The translations under genes were made by a program, and so were the position numbers. DNA of 12,300 bases from Betaproteobacteria bacterium (GTDB taxonomy: Bacteria > Pseudomonadota > Gammaproteobacteria > Burkholderiales > Casimicrobiaceae): NCBI GenBank assembly GCA_005888955.1, contig VBCS01000283.1, positions 1 through 12,300 of the forward strand, given 5' to 3'. Under the pieces are notes generated by a model, which was not told the DNA's origin, did no database searches, and saw only the letters and a list, made by a program, of their open reading frames with translations. Of the stretch, positions 6,610-12,300 are shown piece by piece (the first letter of the stretch is position 1; each line of letters begins with the position of its first letter).

Positions 6610-7901
6610 TAGGCGTTCGCCACGCTGGCGGCACGCGCGCCGATCGCGCGCTCCAGCCGCACGCCATAGCCGAGCAGCATCGCACAAAGCGCCCAGAACT
6701 CCTTGGCGTTACTGCGGACGAGAAAATCGTCGGTAAGGTTCTTGACGAGGAATCCGACGAGGAGCGCGAGGCCGATGAGACCAATAAGCGCGAGCGCGTC
6801 GTCGCGCGCGCGCAAGAAACCGATAAAGCGCCACCCGAGCGCCGCGAGCAGCGCAATGAACGCGACAAGTCCGAAGACGCCGAGTTGCAGCCACTGGCTC
6901 GCGAATACGTTGTGCGCGTGCGACAGGATCGGATTGTGCAGCGCCAGACGCAGTTCGTCTTGCAGGATCGACTTGCCGAACCCGTAGCCGGTCCACGGAC
7001 GTTCGCGGATCCGCGCCGCGGTGAAATCCCACAGCGGCAACCGCGGGTCCTCAGCGAACGTCTGCGCGATGGTCGTTTCCGCTGGAAAACTCGCGCGCGC
7101 GCGCTCCTGCGCGACGTCGGCGAAGAATAAACCCAACACCAGGAACAGCGCGACCAGTGGCGCGAGCCAGCGCAGGGGCACGCGCGCAAGGGTGGTGCGC
7201 CAGCGCAGCGCGGCCAGGGCGGAGGCTGTCGCGAATACCGCGGCCAGCGCGATCCACACCATTCGATTGTCCGACAGCCGGGCGGCGAGGAGCAACAGCG
7301 CTAGCAGCGCTGCGGCAATGGCCAATGTTTGTCTTCCGGCACCGAATCCGATCGGCGCCGGCACAAGAAGCGTGATCAGGAGCGGCGCCACCAGCACGAG
7401 AAACGTCGAGAAGGCGCCGACGCCGGCATGCCAACGCGCAGGGTCCCATCCCGCCGGCGAGGCAGCGAACGCCGCGGCGAGCACCGTCAGCAGCGCGAAG
7501 CTCGCCAACATGACGGCGACGAGGCTTCGCCATGCTTCGCGGTCGCGGGCCGCGACATAGAAGCTCACCATGGTCAGCAATCCCCAAGCCAGCTCGTGTC
7601 GAAACTCACCAAGCGTATACGCGAGATCGACCGACCACGTAGCCGACGCCATCGCGCAGCCGCACCACAGGAGAAGCGCCCCGACGATCGCGCGGCCGGG
7701 CGATGGAATGGACTCGCCTCGCCCGGACCGGCTCAACGCCAGGATCAGCAGCGCGAGCGCGGCGCAGGCGCCGAAAGCGATCGAGCGTGCCGCCGTGGCC
7801 CAGCCTGTAGGCAGCAATGCAAGGTAAATGCCGGCTGCGATGAGCAGCGCGCGGCGAAGCCTGACCGGCAGCGTGTCAATCAGGGCGGCACCGGTCGTCA
7901 T
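6609..7901 (-). CDS. waaL: O-antigen ligase-type polytopic membrane protein (WaaL/Wzy_C family)
   Basis: Predicted inner-membrane glycosyltransferase that moves undecaprenyl-diphosphate-linked glycan onto lipid A-core at the periplasmic face. About 12 hydrophobic segments are visible: nine in the first 270 residues or so, then a large hydrophilic periplasmic loop, then three more. The loop contains RPWTGYGFG and the family's hallmark HAHN (SHAHNVFASQWLQLG, H328 and H330), the His region implicated in catalysis. Start: ATG at 7901 (430 aa), because GGGAAG lies at 7907-7912 with 5-nt spacing; an ATG at 7937 would overlap the upstream gene and ignore this site. It is the last gene of the minus-strand set, 13 bases after the GT9-like stop. 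Wzy polymerases share this fold and domain, so polymerase is the main alternative; the company of msbA and core transferases favours ligase. Confidence 0.82.
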   Translation of the reverse strand: MTTGAALIDTLPVRLRRALLIAAGIYLALLPTGWATAARSIAFGACAALALLILALSRSGRGESIPSPGRAIVGALLLWCGCAMASATWSVDLAYTLGEFRHELAWGLLTMVSFYVAARDREAWRSLVAVMLASFALLTVLAAAFAASPAGWDPARWHAGVGAFSTFLVLVAPLLITLLVPAPIGFGAGRQTLAIAAALLALLLLAARLSDNRMVWIALAAVFATASALAALRWRTTLARVPLRWLAPLVALFLVLGLFFADVAQERARASFPAETTIAQTFAEDPRLPLWDFTAARIRERPWTGYGFGKSILQDELRLALHNPILSHAHNVFASQWLQLGVFGLVAFIALLAALGWRFIGFLRARDDALALIGLIGLALLVGFLVKNLTDDFLVRSNAKEFWALCAMLLGYGVRLERAIGARAASVANA

Positions 7902-7906
7902 TTTTT

Positions 7907-7912
7907 CTTCCC
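7907..7912 (-). promoter_or_regulatory. Ribosome binding site deciding the ligase start
   Basis: Minus-strand GGGAAG, followed by AAAAA, ends 5 nt before the ATG at 7899-7901. It is the clearest Shine-Dalgarno-like site in the window. It supports starting the ligase at residue MTTGAAL rather than at the in-frame ATG 12 codons earlier, which lies inside the preceding gene. Confidence 0.6.
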
Positions 7913-7914
7913 GA

Positions 7915-8895
7915 TCACGGCTGTCGCCGGCAATCACTCGCGGGTTGCCGTACGCCGCTGCCCAGAGCCGCGCGCACGGCGCTCTCGACTGCGGCGACCG
8001 ACAGATTGCGAATATCTTCGCGTGCGCCGTACAGCGGGATATGCCGGAGCAGCGGATTCGGCGAGCTGCACCCCTGCCGCAGAATGCCCTGGCGCGGGTC
8101 CGACCAGAGAGAGATCACGTCGAGCGGAAACGCAACGTCGAGATAATAGACCATCGTCAGCACGCCGCTATCGGGTGCGATAAGCAGCCGGCAGCGGTTC
8201 TTGATGATCGACAGCAGTTCCGCGAAATCGGTCCTGCCGCGCAAGTCGCTGATATTAGCGCCGTCGTAAGGCGGCCCCGGCGTGCGTCCAAAGAGGATCC
8301 AGTGCACGCGCTCCGCAACCGCGAAACGGGCGAAGAGCGACTGCCAAGCCGCCGCCGGCCAGTCCTTGACATAACCGTAGTATCCCGCCGTTTCCGAGTG
8401 CACATGCGCTCCGATGACGATCTGGTTCCGCGGCAATGGCAGAAGGCGCTCGGCGTGGACATCCCATTGCGGATTCCAGGACAACGTCGGCGGGAACTCG
8501 TCGCGCCTTCCCTCGAGCCACCGGTTGGGATCCGGATAGTCGAAGACCGTACCGAATTCGCCGAGATCGAGGCCGAGCGTTGTGCAGGCGCCTGCCAGAT
8601 CGACTCGCGCTTCACGCTGCAGCCCCGGGAGTACATACACTTCGTCGACATCGGCCAGTTCGAACGGAGCCTTCAATTCATCACGGGTGATGACCGCAAT
8701 GCGCGCGCCCGGCGCTTCACTCCGGATGCGCGCAAACAGCGGCACGAGGCACAGCGCGACGTCGCCCATCCCGCGGTTCCAGTAGAAGAGAAAACTGTTG
8801 CGCGGCGCGTGTCGCGATCGCGCGAGCGCATGATCGAACGCAGTGCCGAAGGCGCGATCAGAGAAGCGGCGCGCGATGCTCTTGAGGCTCGGCAT
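7915..8895 (-). CDS. Divergent GT9/heptosyltransferase-like protein
   Basis: A 326-aa protein with the outline of a GT9 heptosyltransferase but altered site residues. After a basic, amphipathic leader of about 33 residues, the fold begins FLFYWNRGMGDVALCLVPLF, with D45 in the GD position. A family-like KDWPAAAWQSL follows (K177, W179, P180), preceded by HVHSETAGYYGY instead of HPGS. The donor-site motif is LLIAPDSGVLTMVYYLDV: D242 is kept, but the position five residues on, normally His in DxGxxHLA, is Thr247. The C-terminus after NPLLRHIPLYG is not recognised. The gene lies between msbA (36 bases upstream) and the ligase gene (13 bases downstream), so it is probably cotranscribed and may be an LPS-core transferase with an unusual donor, or one that has lost catalysis. 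The start ATG at 8895 lacks an obvious Shine-Dalgarno. Fold call moderate, function open. Confidence 0.75.
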   Translation of the reverse strand: MPSLKSIARRFSDRAFGTAFDHALARSRHAPRNSFLFYWNRGMGDVALCLVPLFARIRSEAPGARIAVITRDELKAPFELADVDEVYVLPGLQREARVDLAGACTTLGLDLGEFGTVFDYPDPNRWLEGRRDEFPPTLSWNPQWDVHAERLLPLPRNQIVIGAHVHSETAGYYGYVKDWPAAAWQSLFARFAVAERVHWILFGRTPGPPYDGANISDLRGRTDFAELLSIIKNRCRLLIAPDSGVLTMVYYLDVAFPLDVISLWSDPRQGILRQGCSSPNPLLRHIPLYGAREDIRNLSVAAVESAVRAALGSGVRQPASDCRRQP

Positions 8896-8931
8896 GGGGT
8901 AATTCAGTTAGCATCCGAGCGACCGGGCAAG

Positions 8932-10659
8932 TCAAGTCGGGGACTCCCGAAACTGGTGCTGGGCCAGCCGCGCATACGTGCCTGCACGCGCCAGCAGCTC
9001 CGTGTGAGTGCCCTGCTCAACGATGCGGCCCTGCTCGAGCACGATGATCCTATCGCAATGTTCGATCGTCGACAGCCGATGCGCGATGACGATCGTCGTG
9101 CGCCCAAGCATCAGGGTTTCGAGGGCGGTCTGGATCAGCCGTTCCGACTCGGTGTCGAGCGCCGAGGTGGCCTCATCGAGAATCAGGATCGGCGCATCCT
9201 TGAGTATCGCGCGCGCGATCGCAATCCGTTGCCGCTGCCCGCCCGACAGGCGAATGCCGCGTTCGCCGACTATGGCGTCGAAGCCCTCCGGCTGCATGCG
9301 TATGAACTCGAGTGCGTTCGCCGCCTCTGCTGCGCGCTCGATCGCCTCGCGCGGCGCGCCGGCCATCATGCCGTAGGCAATATTGGCAGCGATCGTATCG
9401 TTGAATAGCACGATATCCTGACTGACCAGGGCGATCTGCCGTCGCAGCTCCTTGAGATGAATGGTGGCGAGATCACGTCCGTCCAAGAGGAGCCGGCCTT
9501 CCGTCGGCGCGTAAAAGTGCGGAATCAGGTTCACCAGCGTCGTCTTGCCTCCTCCGCTCGGACCCACCAACGCCACCGACTCGCCCGGCGCGATGACAAG
9601 ATCCACGTCCGAGAGGGCCGCTGGCGCTTCGGGGTCGTAGCGCTTGGTGACGTGCTCGAAGCGGATCTCGCCGCGCACCCGGCCGAGGTCGACCGTCCCG
9701 GTGTCCACCTCCGGCGGCTCGTCGATCAGCGCAAACACGCTCGCGGCCGCGACGAGCCCGCGTTGCACGGTCGCGGTTACATTGCTCAGCGTCTTGAGCT
9801 GATTGAGCAGATTGAGCAACGCAAGGACATACGTGACGAAGTCCCCGGCGCCGTAGCTCCGGTCGGTGCTCTGCCTTACCGCCACCCACAAGATCACGCC
9901 GACGGCGAAGGAAACGATGATCTGGTTGATCGGCGTGCCGAGCGCGGCGGCGGCCGACTGCTTCGCCATCGCAAGCCGGAGCCTGTTGGACGCCGCGCGC
10001 AGACGGTCGCTTTCGTACTTCTCGCCGCCAAACACCTTGACGACGCGATGCGCAGCGATGGCTTCCTCCAGCACATGGGTGAGCGCCGCGGTCCGCTCCT
10101 GCACCAGACCGGTCACTCGCCGCAGCCGCTTGTTGATCTGTCGAATCGTCAGCGCAACGAACGGGAATGCGGCGAAGGCTATCAAGGTCAGCTGCCAATT
10201 GATATACAGCAGATACGCCAGCATGAAAGCGATCGTCAGGGTGTTGCGGATGCTGACCGTGACAGCCTCGGAGGCGGCAGCCGCTACCTGCTGCGCGTCG
10301 AACGTCACTTTGGAAAGGAGAAAGCCGGCGGATGTGGCGTCGTAGAACGACGTGGGCATTCGCAGCAAGTGATCGGATGCTTCGCAACGAAGGTCGAACA
10401 CGATGCGAGAGCCGATCCACGCCAGGCCGTACTCGCTGATGTACGAGCCGATGCCACGCAGGACGAACACGCCGACGATCGCGAGCGGCAGATATAGCGT
10501 CGCCTCGGTGCCGACGGTGCCGAACTCGTTCAGCATCGGCTGCACGATCCGCAGCATCATCACGTCGGTGGACGCGACCACCAGCATGCCGACCGTGCAC
10601 AGGCCGAAGATCGCTCGGTAAGGACGCAAGTAACCGAGTAACCTGCGGTATAGCTTCAA
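8932..10659 (-). CDS. msbA: Lipid A/LPS flippase MsbA, ABC transporter half-size exporter
   Basis: Half-size ABC exporter that, as a homodimer, flips lipid A-core from the cytoplasmic to the periplasmic leaflet using ATP. Six membrane segments lie within residues 1-300, starting with IFGLCTVGMLVVAS after KLYRRLLGYLRPYR. The ATPase domain has Walker A GPSGGGKT at 366-373, Q-loop Gln 414, signature LSGGQ at 471-475, Walker B ILILDEA with D495/E496, D-loop SALD and H-loop His 527. All are intact, and 575 aa is typical. The start is TTG at 10657-10659: it gives the usual MsbA N-terminus, no ATG or GTG lies nearby upstream in frame, and the next Met (25) falls inside the first helix. No clear Shine-Dalgarno is seen. 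It starts 31 bases after the dehydratase stop, suggesting cotranscription. The LPS context favours MsbA over other exporters of this class. Confidence 0.92.
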   Translation of the reverse strand: MKLYRRLLGYLRPYRAIFGLCTVGMLVVASTDVMMLRIVQPMLNEFGTVGTEATLYLPLAIVGVFVLRGIGSYISEYGLAWIGSRIVFDLRCEASDHLLRMPTSFYDATSAGFLLSKVTFDAQQVAAAASEAVTVSIRNTLTIAFMLAYLLYINWQLTLIAFAAFPFVALTIRQINKRLRRVTGLVQERTAALTHVLEEAIAAHRVVKVFGGEKYESDRLRAASNRLRLAMAKQSAAAALGTPINQIIVSFAVGVILWVAVRQSTDRSYGAGDFVTYVLALLNLLNQLKTLSNVTATVQRGLVAAASVFALIDEPPEVDTGTVDLGRVRGEIRFEHVTKRYDPEAPAALSDVDLVIAPGESVALVGPSGGGKTTLVNLIPHFYAPTEGRLLLDGRDLATIHLKELRRQIALVSQDIVLFNDTIAANIAYGMMAGAPREAIERAAEAANALEFIRMQPEGFDAIVGERGIRLSGGQRQRIAIARAILKDAPILILDEATSALDTESERLIQTALETLMLGRTTIVIAHRLSTIEHCDRIIVLEQGRIVEQGTHTELLARAGTYARLAQHQFRESPT

Positions 10660-10690
10660 GGGCAGCGTACGACCGTGGCGGACAGGGAGT

Positions 10691-12300
10691 TCAACGCATG
10701 CGGTGGACGAGTCGGGGAATGACCGGGAGCACGGCCGCAGGAATGTGCCCTGGTGGAGCGTACTCGGGAATCCACGCCTTGAGGTAGGCGCGGACCTCCG
10801 CGTCGTCCGCGGCCCGGTCGCGCTCCAGCCACGCGATCATCTGCTCGACGGCATCGGCGCCGTTCGGCCGGGCGTGCGCGATGAATAGTTTCGGGTGCGG
10901 CGTCGCGAGCGTCGTTTCTTCGGACGCAAGCGGCTCTTCGTAGAGCTTCTCTCCCGGACGAAGGCCCGTGAACACGATGCGGATGGCGTCAGGATCGGCC
11001 CCGGAGAGCCGGATCATGTCCCGGGCGAGATCGACGATCCGCACCGGCTCGCCCATGTCGAGCACGAGCACCTCGCCGCCCCTGCCCATCAGGCCTGCCT
11101 GGAGCAGCAGTTGCGTCGCCTCGGAGAGCGACATGAAGTAGCGTGTGATCTCCGGATGGGTAACGGTCACCGGCCCGCCGCGGGCGATCTGCTCGCGGAA
11201 CCGCGGAATCACGCTGCCGGCGCTGCCGAACACGTTACCGAAACGCACGACGACAAACTGCGTTCCCCCGTTTTGCAAGCTCTGGCAGATCATCTCGGCA
11301 AGGCGCTTGGACGCGCCCATTACGTTGGTCGGATTGACCGCCTTATCGGTCGAGACCAGGACGAATTTTTCGACCTTCGCGGCGACCGCCGCGCGCGCGA
11401 GCACCCAGGTGCCGTAGGCGTTGTTGCGCACCGCCTGCCAGGCATTGGTTTCTTCCATCAGCGGCACGTGCTTATACGCGGCCGCGTGAAAGACCACCGA
11501 CGGCTTTTCGCGCGTGAATACCTGTTCGACCAGCGTGGCATGCTTGGCGTCGCCGACGATCGTGACCACCGGCAGGCCGGGGAACTCGTCTTCCAGCCCC
11601 TGCTGGATCTGATAGAGCGCGTACTCAGACAGCTCGAGGAGTATCAGCCGGGCGGGCCGATAACGCGCGACCTGGCGGCACAATTCGGCGCCGATCGAAC
11701 CGCCCGCGCCGGTGACCAGTATCACCCTGTCGCCCAGCCACTCGCGCAAGCCCGCGCTGTCCAGTACGACCGGGTCGCGGCCGAGCAGGTCGTCGAGCTC
11801 TACATGGCGTATCGTCGTCAGCTGCGACCGCCCGCTGATCAAGTCTTCGTACGACGGCACGGTCAGCGCCTCGAGTCTCGCCGCCGCGCAAAGCTCCGCG
11901 ACGTGGCGGCGCACACTGTGCGCCGCCGACGGCAGTGCGATGATCACGGTGCGCACGCCGTAACGCCGGACCCACAACGGCAATTCCGCGATGGGTCCCA
12001 GGACGCTGACGTTGCGCAGCAGCCGCCCCTGTTTCGCGCGATCGTCGTCGAGCAATCCGACGACGCGCCATTGGCGGCTGTGCGCGAGTTCCTTGGTCAG
12101 CAACGCGCCGGCCTCGCCGGCACCGAGGATCAGGACCGGCTCGCCGAGCGCCGCGAGGGGGCTGTAGAGCCGATGCTCCTTCCAGATGCGGTAAGTAAAG
12201 CGACTGCCCGCCATGAGAAAGATCAATACCGGCGGGTAAAGGATGAGGACGCTGCGCGGCACGACTGAGGTCAACTGCAGCATCACCAGCACGACCGGGA
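10691..12300 (-). CDS. Membrane-anchored nucleotide-sugar 4,6-dehydratase (WbpM/CapD/FlaA1-like), N-terminus cut by window edge
   Basis: Polysaccharide-biosynthesis SDR enzyme predicted to dehydrate UDP-GlcNAc to the 4-keto-6-deoxy sugar, the entry to QuiNAc, FucNAc or bacillosamine-type residues. The visible part starts with a hydrophobic segment (VLILYPPVLIFLMAG), the last helix of the usual N-terminal membrane domain. A first Rossmann-like domain follows (LILGAGEAGALL, near 12109-12130), then the catalytic domain with GAGGSIG (11690-11710), AAAYKHVPLME, STDKAVNPTNVMGASK and FGNVFGS. The active site shows Met in place of the SDR Tyr (M at 11318-11320, K at 11306-11308), the MxxxK arrangement of WbpM-type enzymes. 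The C-terminal LRPGEKLYEE is also typical. The frame stays open to 12300. About 535 residues are visible, and family members are usually 600-660, so roughly 100 lie outside. It is the first visible gene of the minus-strand set, directly upstream of msbA. Confidence 0.9.
   Translation of the reverse strand, partial: PVVLVMLQLTSVVPRSVLILYPPVLIFLMAGSRFTYRIWKEHRLYSPLAALGEPVLILGAGEAGALLTKELAHSRQWRVVGLLDDDRAKQGRLLRNVSVLGPIAELPLWVRRYGVRTVIIALPSAAHSVRRHVAELCAAARLEALTVPSYEDLISGRSQLTTIRHVELDDLLGRDPVVLDSAGLREWLGDRVILVTGAGGSIGAELCRQVARYRPARLILLELSEYALYQIQQGLEDEFPGLPVVTIVGDAKHATLVEQVFTREKPSVVFHAAAYKHVPLMEETNAWQAVRNNAYGTWVLARAAVAAKVEKFVLVSTDKAVNPTNVMGASKRLAEMICQSLQNGGTQFVVVRFGNVFGSAGSVIPRFREQIARGGPVTVTHPEITRYFMSLSEATQLLLQAGLMGRGGEVLVLDMGEPVRIVDLARDMIRLSGADPDAIRIVFTGLRPGEKLYEEPLASEETTLATPHPKLFIAHARPNGADAVEQMIAWLERDRAADDAEVRAYLKAWIPEYAPPGHIPAAVLPVIPRLVHRMR

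Noticed and set aside
8896..8935. TTGACT (minus strand, 8930-8935) as a -35 for the GT9-like gene
   Set aside because: No acceptable -10 hexamer lies at 16-18 bp; the only AT-rich stretch (TAACTG) is 19 bp away and matches poorly.
7828..9408. Plus-strand reading frame of 526 codons crossing parts of three minus-strand genes
   Set aside because: It is antisense to the ligase, GT9-like and msbA genes at once, and its translation is low-complexity and Arg-rich. It is a mirror of good coding frames on the other strand.
10895..12268. Plus-strand reading frame of 457 codons opposite the dehydratase gene
   Set aside because: The minus-strand frame carries the full set of SDR motifs. The plus-strand product has repeated Arg/His/Asp-rich stretches typical of an antisense shadow.

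Overview
The window is a GC-rich (by eye about 65%), densely packed Gram-negative cell-envelope polysaccharide locus, almost certainly lipopolysaccharide (LPS) core/O-antigen assembly. The MsbA-type lipid A flippase, a WaaQ-like heptosyltransferase, an O-antigen-ligase-type membrane protein and a membrane-anchored WbpM/CapD-type nucleotide-sugar dehydratase show this. Composition and gene content suggest a proteobacterium, most likely a betaproteobacterium; that placement is inference from protein style, as the window holds no rRNA or other taxonomic marker.

Layout. Five genes run on the plus strand from 30 to 6566: a GT4 glycosyltransferase, a WaaQ-like GT9 heptosyltransferase, a second GT9 protein, an AsnB-type glutamine amidotransferase, and a second GT4 closely related to the first. 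Four genes run on the minus strand from the right edge back to 6609. In transcription order they are a UDP-GlcNAc 4,6-dehydratase-like protein (N-terminus cut by the window edge), msbA, a divergent GT9-like protein, and a WaaL-type ligase. The two sets converge at 6566/6609, where a bulged 10-bp hairpin fills the gap. All gaps between genes are under 80 bases, so no stretch over 300 bases lacks a gene. I see no tRNA, rRNA, CRISPR array, insertion sequence or attachment site.

How the genes fit together (inference from families). The GT4 and GT9 enzymes would extend the core oligosaccharide on lipid A at the cytoplasmic face. The AsnB-type enzyme could convert a carboxylate, for example on a uronic acid, to an amide. 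The dehydratase would start synthesis of a 6-deoxy-amino sugar for a polymeric glycan. MsbA flips the lipid A-core to the periplasmic face, and the ligase joins undecaprenyl-linked glycan to it.

I do not see a clearly new class of system. The points most worth a second look are the amidotransferase between paralogous glycosyltransferases, catalytic-motif substitutions in the GT4 pair and in two of the three GT9 proteins, and the hairpin in the convergent gap.
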